A stretch of 64,000 bases of DNA from Moorella thermoacetica. GTDB taxonomy: Bacteria > Bacillota > DSM-521 > Neomoorellales > Neomoorellaceae. Shown piece by piece: positions 32,834-41,462 of this stretch. Where the stretch lies: assembly GCF_001267405.1 (NCBI RefSeq), contig NZ_CP012369.1:2398402-2462401 (forward strand). The letters are read 5' to 3'. The translations under genes and the position numbers were made by a program. Positions within the stretch are counted from its first letter, which is position 1. Each line of letters starts with the position of its first letter. The notes below the pieces were generated by a model that saw only the letters and a list, made by a program, of their open reading frames with translations, was not told where the DNA came from and did no database searches.

Positions 32834-33898
32834 TTACTTGCCTGCTGCCAGGGTGCCGGCCTGTTCCGGGAAAAGACCATTAAGGGCCAGGCCGCGACCG
32901 ACAGCCAGGGCCACCGGTGCAAGTTCGCCCATCAGGCGGTCAAAGGTCTCAGGGTGCAGAGACTGGGGGCCGTCGCAGAGGGCCCGGGCCGGGTCGGGAT
33001 GGACTTCGATAATGAGGCCGTCGGCGCCGGCGGCCACGGCCGCCCTGGCCATAGGCAGGACCAGGCGCCAGCTGCCCGTGCCGTGGCTGGGATCGACGAT
33101 TACGGGCAGGTGGGAGTTTTCTTTGACCACGGCGATGGCCGCCAGGTCCAAGGTAAAGCGGGTGGAGGTTTCAAAGGTGCGGATCCCCCGCTCGCACAGG
33201 ATGACGTTGGGATTACCGCTATCGAGGATATACTCGGCCGCCATGAGCCATTCCTCGATGGTGGCCGCCAGGCCCCGTTTCAACAGGATGGGTTTACCCG
33301 TGGCCCCGGCTTCCTGGAGGAGGCGAAAGTTCTGCATGTTACGAGCGCCGATTTGGATGGCGTCGGCGTATTCCGCCACCAGAGGGACATCCCTGGTATC
33401 CACGGCTTCCGTAATGAAGGGCAGGCCGACCTCCTCCCGGACCCGGGCTAGCATTTTAAGCCCCTTTTCCTCCAAACCCTGGAAGGCATAGGGGGAGGTA
33501 CGCGGTTTAAAGGCCCCGCCGCGCAAGACCTGGGCCCCGGCGGCTTTGACGGCCCGGGCAGCTTCCAGGAGTTGCTCTTCGCCCTCGACGGCGCAGGGGC
33601 CGGCCATGACCACCAGGCCCCGCCCTCCTACCGGGACACCGCCGATGCGGACGATGGTCGGCGTGTCCTTGAGTTCGCGGCTCACCAGTTTGTAGGGCTT
33701 CATTATGGGAACGATCTTTTCGACGCCGGGCAGGTTGATGATGGCCTCGGAACTCAGGGCTTTTTTGTCGCCGATGGCGCCGATGACGGTCTTTTCCTGA
33801 CCGTAGATGGGGTGGGTCTTAAAGCCCAGCTCTACCAGGCGCTCACTCACGGCGTTAATCTGTTCCCGGCTGGCCCCCGGCTTCATGACGATGATCAT
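32834..33898 (-). CDS. aroF: 3-deoxy-7-phosphoheptulonate (DAHP) synthase, type I-beta with regulatory N-domain
   Basis: First enzyme of the shikimate pathway, condensing PEP and erythrose 4-phosphate. The 354 residues have an N-terminal ferredoxin-like domain (1-68, [17 protein letters not shown]) that in related enzymes binds Phe/Tyr for feedback, then a KDOPS-like TIM barrel with [45 protein letters not shown] and [10 protein letters not shown] metal and PEP motifs. The ATG follows GGAGGAGG. It is transcribed alone behind a T-box leader, so control combines attenuation by uncharged tRNA with probable allostery. Confidence 0.96.
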   Translation of the reverse strand: MIIVMKPGASREQINAVSERLVELGFKTHPIYGQEKTVIGAIGDKKALSSEAIINLPGVEKIVPIMKPYKLVSRELKDTPTIVRIGGVPVGGRGLVVMAGPCAVEGEEQLLEAARAVKAAGAQVLRGGAFKPRTSPYAFQGLEEKGLKMLARVREEVGLPFITEAVDTRDVPLVAEYADAIQIGARNMQNFRLLQEAGATGKPILLKRGLAATIEEWLMAAEYILDSGNPNVILCERGIRTFETSTRFTLDLAAIAVVKENSHLPVIVDPSHGTGSWRLVLPMARAAVAAGADGLIIEVHPDPARALCDGPQSLHPETFDRLMGELAPVALAVGRGLALNGLFPEQAGTLAAGK

Positions 33899-33917
33899 GG
33901 ATCAAACCTCCTCCACA

Positions 33918-34236
33918 AAAATAAAACTCCCCGTCCCGCTAGGGACGAGGAGTTATACCCGTGGTACCACCCTGCTTGGCTGTCTTTAGAAAACAGCCCG
34001 CTCGTTACAAGGTACGGGAAAAGCGTCGATGACCTCTTCCGATACCCCCTCCCATATAACGGCGGGAGCTCCGGCACGGCCTACCCAGCCGGTTGCTTAC
34101 CGGCCTTCAGCCTGCTCCTCCGGGGAGAACTTCAACTCCAGCCTCCTGACCGGTCTCCCACCGCCACCGGCTCGCTGGGCATTCCGCCGAAGCCTACTTT
34201 TCCCCTTCACTGGATTTCACCTGTAAATTTTAGGTG
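33918..34236 (-). promoter_or_regulatory. T-box riboswitch leader of aroF
   Basis: The leader has a Stem I with AGTA (34199-34206 region), the AG-bulge-like CCAGCGAGCCGGTGG and a 3' side TTGAAGTTCTCCCC. It ends with the T-box AGGGTGGTACCACG (about 33960-33973) and a terminator AACTCC...GGAGTT (33926-33954) followed by TTATTTTT. The codon after the conserved GAA is most simply read as UUC (Phe), which fits the pathway, but the register is uncertain. Low charging of the cognate tRNA should favour the antiterminator and aroF expression. Confidence 0.93.
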
Positions 34237-34241
34237 TTTTT

Positions 34242-34270
34242 AGTTTAGCATGCAACCGGGCGGGCGTCAA
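34242..34270 (-). promoter_or_regulatory. Sigma-A promoter for aroF
   Basis: TTGACG (34265-34270), 17-bp spacer, TAAACT (34242-34247) on the minus strand. The predicted start near 34236 gives a leader of about 340 nt that holds the complete T-box. Confidence 0.8.
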
Positions 34271-34293
34271 GGGTGGATAGGCCTGCAAACCGG

Positions 34294-35637
34294 TTAGCGT
34301 ATCCCGGCCAGTTCCTCCAGGGTCTTGCCCTTTGTTTCAATACCCAGGGCCAGCATGCCCAGGGCGGTGATCACAAAAACGGCGGTGAAGAGGACAAAGA
34401 TCAACGGGTAGGCTTTTGCCTGGCCCATAACCACGATCATCTGGCCGACAATCACCGGTGCCAGGATGGCGCCTATGCGGCCGCAGAAGGAGGCCCAGCC
34501 GGAACCAGTTGCCCGGATGGCCGTCGGGTACATTTCCGGGGTATAGGCGTACAGGACGCCCCACGCACCCAGATTAAAGAAGTAGACCGCCAGGCCCCAC
34601 CAGATTATCTGGCTGGTGGTAGTGCTTAAGGAGAACATGTAGGCCGCCACGCCGCTTAAGATAAGATAAGAAACCAGGGTGGCTTTGCGGCCGATCTTCT
34701 CTACCAGGTAGGCGGCGCTGAAATAGCCCGGCACCTGTCCCAGGGTCATGATCAGCACGTACTCAAAGCTCTTGATAATGGCAAAACCTTTCCCCACCAT
34801 CAGGGAGGGCAGCCAGGTGACAATGCCGTAATAGGAAAAATTAATGCCGAACCACAGGATCCACAGGCAGAGGGTGCGCCGGGCATACCGTGAGGACCAG
34901 AGGTCGGCAAAGGTTGCTTTGACGGACGTTTCGGCTGTTGCCGCCGCCGGGCTGGTTGCCACTTTGCCGGGGTCGACGCCGCAGCTTCTTTCTATGCTTT
35001 CCACTATTGCCCGGGCTTCGCTTTCTTTGCCGATCTTCTCTAGATAGCGCGGGGACTCTGGTAAAGCCCGCCGCAGGACGGCGGCGTAGAGGGCCGGCAG
35101 GGCGCCGATAAAGAAGGCCAGACGCCAGCCCCAGTGGGGTACGGCCAGGTAACCGATAAGGGCCGCGGCAATCCAGCCGAAGGCCCAGAAGCTTTCCAGC
35201 AGCACCGCCATCCTCCCCCGGTACTGGACGGGCGAAAACTCGCTGGCCAGGGTGAAGGCCACCGGTACTTCCGCGCCCAAACCCAGGCCCACCAGAAAGC
35301 GCAGGACCATGAGCATGGCGTAATTGGTGGATAAACCGGCCAGGAAAGTGGCGAGGCCGTAGAAGATCAGGGTGTAGTTGAAAACCCGCTTCCGCCCCCA
35401 GAGGTCGCTCAGGCTGCCGCCGAAGACGGCTCCCAGGCCCATGCCCAGGAGGCCGATGCTGCCCAGGGCGCCCATTTGGGTGGCTGTCAAGTGCCATTCT
35501 TTACCCACCGCCGGCAGGACAAAGGATACCAGGCCCACGTCCATGGCGTCAAAAAGCCAGCCGATGCCGCAGATAAATAACATCTTGTAGTGAAAGGCGC
35601 TTAAGGGCAACCGTTCCAGACGCTCGGCAATGCTCAT
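34294..35637 (-). CDS. niaP: MFS transporter of the NiaP (nicotinate) type
   Basis: A 447-residue 12-helix transporter. It shares distinctive stretches with B. subtilis NiaP as I recall it: GWLFDAMDVG, VLLESFWAFGWIAAALI, FSYYGIVTWLPS, SFEYVLIMTLGQVPGYFSA and FNLGAWGVLYAYTPEMYPTAIRATGSG. The MFS loop 2-3 signature is GGSLSDLWGRKR. Niacin uptake is inferred from this likeness; related carriers move aromatic acids. ATG at 35637 with GGAGGG upstream is preferred over a GTG one codon earlier. A LacI-type operator overlaps the transcription start. Confidence 0.85.
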   Translation of the reverse strand: MSIAERLERLPLSAFHYKMLFICGIGWLFDAMDVGLVSFVLPAVGKEWHLTATQMGALGSIGLLGMGLGAVFGGSLSDLWGRKRVFNYTLIFYGLATFLAGLSTNYAMLMVLRFLVGLGLGAEVPVAFTLASEFSPVQYRGRMAVLLESFWAFGWIAAALIGYLAVPHWGWRLAFFIGALPALYAAVLRRALPESPRYLEKIGKESEARAIVESIERSCGVDPGKVATSPAAATAETSVKATFADLWSSRYARRTLCLWILWFGINFSYYGIVTWLPSLMVGKGFAIIKSFEYVLIMTLGQVPGYFSAAYLVEKIGRKATLVSYLILSGVAAYMFSLSTTTSQIIWWGLAVYFFNLGAWGVLYAYTPEMYPTAIRATGSGWASFCGRIGAILAPVIVGQMIVVMGQAKAYPLIFVLFTAVFVITALGMLALGIETKGKTLEELAGIR

Positions 35638-35948
35638 CACACTTACCCTCCCCAGGAAATGCTTGACCTGCCTGGCAAGCGAGCCTGGTCCCTTCGGGAG
35701 CCGGCTGCGCTTCTTCCCTTTGTCCGAGTTGCGAGGCGGCCCGACCCGGCATCCCGGTCCCCATTGAGTCGCTCTTTTCCCCGGCCTCTCCCGCCCTGGC
35801 TACTAAAAGGCGCAGCGACGCCTGCCGGTAACCGCCCGCCCTGCCTTAATCCTCCATCTCCCTGCTCGCTGCCGCTCCTGTCCTCCCTCGCCCGGACCAG
35901 GTAGCCCGTTGCCGATGAAGGCGGTCGGAGTGCCATGAGGGATTATTT
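35638..35948 (-). other. Long GC-rich leader of niaP without recognised gene
   Basis: About 310 nt between the predicted transcription start and niaP. The minus-strand RNA is rich in purine runs and GC hairpins (for example GGCG/CGCC near 35811-35824, followed by UUUU). It contains a frame of 97 codons of low-complexity Gly/Arg/Ser composition that does not look like a protein. I cannot match it to a known riboswitch; no T-box sequence is present. Confidence 0.4.
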
Positions 35949-35960
35949 GGAAGCGCTTCC
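35949..35960. promoter_or_regulatory. LacI/CcpA-type operator at the niaP start site
   Basis: Perfect 12-bp palindrome GGAAGCGCTTCC. With its flanks it matches 13 of the 14 cre consensus positions (TTGGAAGCGCTTCC). It lies immediately downstream of the -10 box, over the predicted transcription start, a position suited to repression. Confidence 0.65.
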
Positions 35961-35969
35961 CTTAAACTT

Positions 35970-35998
35970 ATTTTACCTCAAGTCAAGATAGATGACAA
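35970..35998 (-). promoter_or_regulatory. Sigma-A promoter for niaP
   Basis: TTGTCA (35993-35998), 17-bp spacer, TAAAAT (35970-35975) on the minus strand. The -35 lies in a direct repeat ATGACAA (plus strand) spaced by 5 nt. Confidence 0.72.
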
Positions 35999-36007
35999 GA
36001 CACATGA

Positions 36008-36042
36008 CAATAAAATTTTACCCGGGAAGGCGGTTTCCCGGG
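36008..36042 (-). terminator. Terminator after the pyrophosphatase gene
   Basis: Stem CCCGGGAA/TTCCCGGG (36021-36028 with 36035-36042) followed by UAAAAUUUUAUUG on the minus strand, 17 nt after the stop codon. Confidence 0.8.
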
Positions 36043-36058
36043 CAAGGTTAAAACCACA

Positions 36059-37369
36059 TTATCCCTGCAGCAACCGCCGCAGGGGAGGTACGACCTGTTT
36101 TTTACGGGACATGACCCCGGGCAGGAAGACACTTTTCTCCCCCGGGGTGACGTTAAAGGCCAGTTCTACCGCCCGGCCCTGGGGCCCGGCAAAAAGTAAT
36201 TCCGTACCGTTGCGCATTAAATCGGTTACCATAAGGACGACCAGGTCGTACTGCTTCTCGGCCTGAAGTTTTTCCAATTCGGCCTGGAGTTCGTCCCGGC
36301 CCACGGGCAGGGTGTCGGGGTCAATAATCTCAATCTGACCGATGCCGACCCGGTTGCTGCCAAAATTGAAGCTCTTGAAGTCCTCCAGAATTATTTCCCG
36401 GCCCGAGCGGCCCCTCAAGGAAGACCCGGCCCGGAACATTTCGCGGCCAAAATTGGCGACGTCTAACCCGGCAATATCAGCAAGCCAGGCCGCCAGTTCT
36501 TTATCAACTTGGGTAGTTGTCGGCGATTTAAACAACAGGGTATCCGAGAGAATAGCAGCGCATAAAACCCCGGCTATGGCTGCATCTGGATCCAGGCCCC
36601 GCTCTTTATACATCCTGGCGATGATGGTTGCCGTACTACCGACGGGCTCGTTACGCACCATGATGGGTTCGGCCGTCTCAATATCAGCCACCCGGTGGTG
36701 GTCGATTATCTCCACAGTTTCGGCTTCTTCTATCCCGGGTACCGCCTGGCTTTTTTCATTGTGATCGACCAGGATTACCCTTTTTCCTCGCATGGCCAGC
36801 AGGTGATAACGGGCAATCAGGCCGACCAGACAGTGATTGTCGTCTACTACCGGGTAGTTGCGGTAGCGAGTTTCCAGCATGGTGCGGCGGACCTCGGTAA
36901 TTAAATCGTCCTGGTTAAAGATTACCAGGTTATCGCTCTGCATAACCTTATAAACGGGTTCATCCATGGGCACATTACCGGTATCCCAGGCCTCCAGGAG
37001 GAGCCGGGCCAGGTCACCGACGGTAAACAGGCCCAGAAGATGCCGGTTTTCATCGACCACCGCCAGGGTCTTGACGCCGTGCTGGCGCATAAAAATCCCG
37101 GCCTGGCGCACTGTAGCCCCCGGCTGGATGAAGAGCAGTCCCCCGTCCAGGACATCCTTCACCCGGGCGCGAACGTCGTTTACCAGGGGAGGTACGGGTA
37201 CATCAAAATATGACAGCACGAATTCCGTCTCCCCGTTTAGCTTGCCGCAACGCGCCGCTTGAAAACCGCCCCCATCCGTTTTGTTCCGCAGGGCAGCGTA
37301 ACCGATGGCTGCGGCGATGGAATCTGTGTCCGGTCGCTGGTGTCCGATAACCAGAATCTCTTTACCCAT
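36059..37369 (-). CDS. ppaC: Manganese-dependent family II inorganic pyrophosphatase with CBS domains
   Basis: Hydrolyses PPi; 436 residues. The DHH domain has GHQRPDTDSIAAAIGYA (metal ligands near residues 9-15), VDHNEKSQAVPG, IIDHHRVAD and SDTLLFKSPTTT. The DHHA2 domain ends in SRKKQVVP, the substrate-binding SRKK. Two CBS motifs are inserted after about residue 65 (VKDVLDGGLLFIQPGATVRQ to VVDDNHCLVGLIARY), without a DRTGG domain. The Moorella thermoacetica CBS-PPase is known to be inhibited by AMP and ADP and activated by ATP; this gene fits it. Monocistronic, with its own promoter and terminator. Confidence 0.97.
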   Translation of the reverse strand: MGKEILVIGHQRPDTDSIAAAIGYAALRNKTDGGGFQAARCGKLNGETEFVLSYFDVPVPPLVNDVRARVKDVLDGGLLFIQPGATVRQAGIFMRQHGVKTLAVVDENRHLLGLFTVGDLARLLLEAWDTGNVPMDEPVYKVMQSDNLVIFNQDDLITEVRRTMLETRYRNYPVVDDNHCLVGLIARYHLLAMRGKRVILVDHNEKSQAVPGIEEAETVEIIDHHRVADIETAEPIMVRNEPVGSTATIIARMYKERGLDPDAAIAGVLCAAILSDTLLFKSPTTTQVDKELAAWLADIAGLDVANFGREMFRAGSSLRGRSGREIILEDFKSFNFGSNRVGIGQIEIIDPDTLPVGRDELQAELEKLQAEKQYDLVVLMVTDLMRNGTELLFAGPQGRAVELAFNVTPGEKSVFLPGVMSRKKQVVPPLRRLLQG

Positions 37370-37401
37370 AACTACAGCCTCCCCAATGCATCACCTCTAT
37401 A

Positions 37402-37430
37402 ATTCTATTGTGACTGACGGCAAAAGGCAA
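37402..37430 (-). promoter_or_regulatory. Likely sigma-A promoter for ppaC
   Basis: TTGCCT (37425-37430), 17-bp spacer, TAGAAT (37402-37407) on the minus strand, about 35 nt before the ATG. Confidence 0.55.
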
Positions 37431-37474
37431 GGGGGTGGTACCCCTGTTCAACCTCCAGGAAAAGGACATGGGGG

Positions 37475-39139
37475 CTATTCCTTCTGTCCTACCTTGAGGA
37501 GCAGAGCCCAGAGACAACCCAGGATAAGGGCGCCGCCCAGCACTCCCAGACCGAGGAGGGAAAGGCCACCGGTTTTAGGACCGGCACCCGCGTGGAGGAT
37601 TAGGGCCCCGGCGCCGATGAGGGCAGCCACGATGAGAGCGGCAGAAAGCCGGGCGGAAACCATATCCAGTCTGTGGTAAAGGGTTTCCAGGCCCCGGTGG
37701 ACAAAAATGGTAGTTAACTGCCCCCGGGCAAGTTTATCCAGGCTGCGGGAGATATCCCGCGGCAGTTCCAGCAAATCCTGCAGGGTTGAGGCCGCCCGGT
37801 GGTAGGTTCGCCCGGGCGTGGGGTTGGGACGCAGGCGGCTGCGCAGGTAACTGGCAGCCAGGGGCCCGCTTACCTGCACCAGATCCAGGGAAGGATCCAG
37901 GCGGCGGGCCAGGCTCTCCCCTTCCATAATCGTCCGCCCCAGGACGAAGAAGGTACCGGGCATACGGATGCTATGGCGGCGGGCCAGTTCCACCATTCCC
38001 AGCAGGAGACCGGCCAGATTGACATCCCCTTTGCCCATGCCGGTCACCCGGTCAACCAGTTCTGCCGTGTCTTCATAGAGGGCCTGGTAATCTACTGCGG
38101 CCATGGGCTTACCCAGTTTCAGGGTTACTTCCATTACGGCCTGTAAATCGCGTTCCTGGAGGCCTAGAATCAGCCTGGCAGCCTGGTAACGATAATCCTC
38201 ATCCAGGCGACCGACGATGCCAAAATCAATTAAGCCCAGGCGACCGCCGGGAAGAAAGAGAATGTTTCCCGGATGGGGGTCGCCGTGGAAGATGCCTTCC
38301 TGGAAAAAAGGCGCCAGGAGCGCCTTGATAAGCAGGGCTGCCCGCTGACAGTCCGTACCCTTCCCGTACCAGTCGCTGAGCCTTTTCCCGGCCAGGTAAT
38401 CCATGGTCAGGAGGCCCCTGGTCGTATAATCCCAGTAAACCCTGGGGACCACTATCTGCGGAAACTCACGGTACAGGCGGCGAAAATTCTCCATGGCCAG
38501 GGCTTCCACGGTAAAATCGAGTTCCCGTTCAATCTGGCGGCGAAAGGTGGCCAGGATCTCCTCCAAGGCACAAATACGGCCGACGACGGTGCCCTTGAAT
38601 CTCCGGCCGAGATTCTCCAGGACGGCCAGGTCGGTAACGACCACCCCATCGAGCTGGGGGCGCTGCACCTTGACGGCCACCTCCTGGCCACCAGGTAACC
38701 GGGCTTTATGGACCTGGGCGATGGATGCCGCCGCGAGGGGCTGGTAATCAAAGTAACTGAAGGCCTTTTCCGGAGCAGTCCCCAGTTCCCGGAAGACCTG
38801 CTGCCGGATGACGTCCGGGGCCAGGGGCCGTACCCGGTCCTGGAGGTAGCTGAATTCCGCAGCCATCTCCGTCGGTATCAGGTCGGGCCTGGTACTCAGG
38901 AGCTGGCCCAGCTTGATAAAAACCGGTCCCAGTTCCTCAAAGGCCAGGCGCAGGTGCCGGTAAACCGGATCGCCTGGCTCCCGACCTGTAACCAGGGGGC
39001 ACCGGGCCGGAGCGCGGCGGGGGCGGGTTTCGCAGTAAGCCTGCCAGCCGTGGCGGAGAAGTACGGTAGCCACTTCAGTATAGCGCTGCAGGTAACGGTA
39101 GTGCCTCGTCAAGAGTATTCTGGCCTCCCTGGTAAACAT
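37475..39139 (-). CDS. ABC1/UbiB-family atypical kinase, membrane-anchored
   Basis: A 554-residue member of the AarF/UbiB/ADCK family. [16 protein letters not shown] carries the KxGQ motif, [12 protein letters not shown] the Ala-rich nucleotide loop, VAVKVQRP the Lys, [10 protein letters not shown] the catalytic loop and LIDFGIVG the metal Asp. Two C-terminal membrane helices lie at about 495-515 and 522-543. UbiB proteins aid ubiquinone or menaquinone handling in other bacteria; the quinone link in this organism is only inference. It overlaps no neighbour. Confidence 0.93.
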   Translation of the reverse strand: MFTREARILLTRHYRYLQRYTEVATVLLRHGWQAYCETRPRRAPARCPLVTGREPGDPVYRHLRLAFEELGPVFIKLGQLLSTRPDLIPTEMAAEFSYLQDRVRPLAPDVIRQQVFRELGTAPEKAFSYFDYQPLAAASIAQVHKARLPGGQEVAVKVQRPQLDGVVVTDLAVLENLGRRFKGTVVGRICALEEILATFRRQIERELDFTVEALAMENFRRLYREFPQIVVPRVYWDYTTRGLLTMDYLAGKRLSDWYGKGTDCQRAALLIKALLAPFFQEGIFHGDPHPGNILFLPGGRLGLIDFGIVGRLDEDYRYQAARLILGLQERDLQAVMEVTLKLGKPMAAVDYQALYEDTAELVDRVTGMGKGDVNLAGLLLGMVELARRHSIRMPGTFFVLGRTIMEGESLARRLDPSLDLVQVSGPLAASYLRSRLRPNPTPGRTYHRAASTLQDLLELPRDISRSLDKLARGQLTTIFVHRGLETLYHRLDMVSARLSAALIVAALIGAGALILHAGAGPKTGGLSLLGLGVLGGALILGCLWALLLKVGQKE

Positions 39140-39184
39140 ATCCAGGAAGTATTATGACCAAAAAAATCACCGTCATGTACGGTT

Positions 39185-39667
39185 TTAACGGTGGTAAGTT
39201 TCACCCCGCTGGATTTTGAAGGCCCGGTACAATTGCTCCAGGAGTATCAGGCGCATAAGCTGGTGGGGGAAGGTAAAGCGGGAAAAAGAGAGGCGTAGAT
39301 CAGCTTGTTGAAGGATAAATGTTGCCAGACCCAGGGTACCGCCGATAATCAGGGCTACTTCGTTTTTTCCAGCCAGGGCCAGATCCGCCAGCCTGCCGGC
39401 CAGTTCTTCCGAGGATAGCATTACCCCCTCCCGGTCCAGGGCTACGGTAAAACTGCCGGGAGGTATCAGCCTTCCTATACCCCGGCCTTCGCTGGCCAAG
39501 ATTTGCTCGACCCCAGCGGGTGAGGGTTTATCGGGCACCTTCTCCTCGGGAGCCTCCAGGATACGCACGCGGGCATAGGGCCGCAGACGCTTCAGATATT
39601 CTTCAATCCCGGCGACCAGGTATTTCTCCCGCACCCGGCCGACGGCGACGATGGTAAGGTGTAACAT
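39185..39667 (-). CDS. rlmH: 23S rRNA pseudouridine-1915 N3-methyltransferase RlmH
   Basis: SPOUT methyltransferase of 160 residues acting on helix 69 of assembled ribosomes. ALIIGGTLGLATFILQQADLRLSFSRFTFPHQLMRLILLEQLYRAF is the knot region (in part: IIGGTLGLA), and the C-terminus RGETYHR is the family's invariant end. It corresponds to OrfX, whose 3' end serves as SCC insertion site in staphylococci; no insertion is seen here. ATG with CGGAGG 5 nt upstream. Confidence 0.97.
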   Translation of the reverse strand: MLHLTIVAVGRVREKYLVAGIEEYLKRLRPYARVRILEAPEEKVPDKPSPAGVEQILASEGRGIGRLIPPGSFTVALDREGVMLSSEELAGRLADLALAGKNEVALIIGGTLGLATFILQQADLRLSFSRFTFPHQLMRLILLEQLYRAFKIQRGETYHR

Positions 39668-40032
39668 TGGTACCTCCGGGGTTTCTCCGGTATAATTGGT
39701 TCTTCTTTATAGACGGGGTATGTCCCCCCGCCGTTCCTTGCCAATAGGATTTTGCCAAAAATTTGGGAAGGGCCGTGTTATGTACAGGGGTACGGGTTCC
39801 GGCCTCCGATGGTTTCCATCCGGTAAACCCGGCCCACAGCTTGCCCGGCGGAGGGTTTTTTTACCGGTGCTTTTGCCTCCCTGTCGAGGGAACCTATCCA
39901 TGGTCCATGCCATTGTCTACAGGTAAAGGGCATCACCATGGGCGCCCCGGCGAAGGGAGCATGGTACCCCAAAAATAGCTTCGCTCCAGGCGGCTCTGCT
40001 TTGTGATGGCCTGCCCAATCAGGCCGCCCGTC
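39668..40032. other. 365-bp intergenic region with extended inverted repeats
   Basis: No credible gene. It contains: GGTTCC at 39795-39800 facing GGAACC at 39889-39894; CCTCCG (39803-39808) facing CGGAGG (39849-39854) followed on the plus strand by T7; and near-palindromic CCATGG arms around 39898 and 39936. Close to rlmH it holds the ribosome binding site. I could not match it to a known RNA family on either strand. Confidence 0.5.
39752..39862 (+). ncRNA. Candidate plus-strand small RNA (speculative)
   Basis: The plus strand has TTGCCA (39752-39757), 18-bp spacer and TGTTAT (39776-39781), a possible promoter. The RNA would start near 39788 and fold into a three-way junction: outer stem CCTCCG/CGGAGG, hairpin GATGG-TTT-CCATC, and a CCGG-TAAAC-CCGG hairpin. 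Seven U follow (39856-39862). If real it would be the only plus-strand transcript in the window. Based on inspection only. Confidence 0.22.
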
Positions 40033-41169
40033 CTATTTAGGTAATTCCCCCAGGGTTATAGTGTAGTTGACCGGGTTTGGCGACTTGAGGCGCCGGATAG
40101 TCACCGTCACCTGATCCCCCGGGGATTTCTTATTGATCAGGCGCTGGATGTCATCATAGGTGGCGACTTTCTGGTTCTCTACGGCGGTGATGACATCTCC
40201 TACCTGCAGGCCGGCCTTGGCTGCCGGGCCATCCTTGAAGACACCCCCGACATAGACGCCTACAGGTATATTATACCACTGGGCCATCTCCGGGGTAATC
40301 TCCTGGAGGTTATAAACTCCCAGGAAGGGGTGGGTGACATAGCCGCGGGTGATTATCTGGTCAATAATGGGCCGGACGTCGTTTATGGGAATGGCGAAAC
40401 CCATTCCCTCGACACCACTGGCGGCAATCTTGACGCTGTTGATGCCGATAATCTCACCTCGCAGGTTAACCAGGGCGCCGCCGCTGTTGCCAGGGTTAAT
40501 TGGGGCATCGGTCTGGAGGACACGGAGGGTTATCTCCACACCCCGGGACCCGGGAACTGTTACCTCCCGGTTCAAAGCGCTGATTACCCCTACGGTTACC
40601 GACCGGGCAAACTCCCGTCCCAGGGGGTTACCAATGGCTACTACAGTTTCCCCTACCTGCAGGGTGCTGGAATCCCCCAGGCGCGCCTGGGGGAGATTGG
40701 GCCCCTGGACCTTTAATACCGCCAGATCGCTACGCTCATCGGCACCTACCAGGGTCGCCGGATAGGTTTGCTCCCGGTCCAGGCTGACTGTTATCCGACC
40801 GGCGCCAGCAATAACGTGGTTATTGGTAACAATATAGCCGTTAGTGGTATCAAAGATTACTCCCGAACCCTGCTTTACCACGCCGTCGCCAGTATAATTG
40901 GTACCGGTCATGGCCTGAACCCCCACGACGGAAGGGCCCACCTGCCGGGCAATAGTGACTACCGGTGAATCGGCGGTATACTGGGCCGGCAAGCCTACGG
41001 GTTGGTTAATCAAGCCTTGGGGTGGGGACGCTGGTGGCAGGGGGCGGAACATCAATCGCGGTGCGAAATAGAGGGCGGCTCCCGCCCCCAGGATAGAACT
41101 CAAAAAAACTAATGAGACCAGAAGGAGTATCCGGTAGCGCCTCAAACCGCCGGGAAAAAAGCGCTTCAA
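40033..41169 (-). CDS. htrA: HtrA/DegP-type serine protease (S1C) with PDZ domain
   Basis: Envelope quality-control protease. The first 45 residues hold a basic start and a membrane anchor (ILLLVSLVFLSSILGAGAAL). The trypsin-like domain has His in TNNHVIAGAG, Asp in RSDLAVLKV and Ser in INPGNSGGALVN. One PDZ domain follows (about residues 285-370, GVYVGGVFKDGPAAKAGLQVGDVI). TTG at 41169 is preferred, with AAGGGGG 8 nt upstream; an ATG 14 codons earlier has only a weak site. The 251 bp upstream hold no gene and no clear promoter. Confidence 0.95.
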   Translation of the reverse strand: MKRFFPGGLRRYRILLLVSLVFLSSILGAGAALYFAPRLMFRPLPPASPPQGLINQPVGLPAQYTADSPVVTIARQVGPSVVGVQAMTGTNYTGDGVVKQGSGVIFDTTNGYIVTNNHVIAGAGRITVSLDREQTYPATLVGADERSDLAVLKVQGPNLPQARLGDSSTLQVGETVVAIGNPLGREFARSVTVGVISALNREVTVPGSRGVEITLRVLQTDAPINPGNSGGALVNLRGEIIGINSVKIAASGVEGMGFAIPINDVRPIIDQIITRGYVTHPFLGVYNLQEITPEMAQWYNIPVGVYVGGVFKDGPAAKAGLQVGDVITAVENQKVATYDDIQRLINKKSPGDQVTVTIRRLKSPNPVNYTITLGELPK

Positions 41170-41462
41170 GAAGGCAACCCCCTTGTTTCCTCGGGGAGCG
41201 ACAGCCGCCATAAAAGGCCCCGCCCCGCCGGATGATTTCCTGGTTATCAGTTTTAATATTGCCTGGCGCTACCTTCTTTATAACTCCTTTTCCCGGGCCA
41301 TTCCCCGAAAACCTCCTGAATATCGGATTTATTGCTTTCAACCTCCACCTATACCTTTATTTACTACAAGGCCAAAGGCTTGAGCGATAACACGAATGGC
41401 TCTGGGACATTGGTCTACGGATAGCAAAAAAGTACTTTTCGCGGCACAGAATTACTTAGTGA

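Noticed and set aside
35643-35936. 97-codon minus-strand frame in the niaP leader
   Set aside because: Low-complexity Gly/Arg/Ser composition, no ribosome binding site and no family resemblance.
39185-39200. SCC-type integration site at the 3' end of rlmH
   Set aside because: The conserved C-terminus is there, but no direct repeats, recombinase genes or foreign DNA adjoin it.
39668-40032. Molybdenum-cofactor, SAM or 6S-like RNA
   Set aside because: Some GC stems looked suggestive, but no conserved loop sequences of these families are present and no suitable gene lies downstream on the plus strand.
41006-41341. Minus-strand frame of 111 codons overlapping the start of htrA
   Set aside because: Composition is random-looking; its overlap with the htrA signal-anchor region and the TTG start abutting GGAGG make it unlikely.
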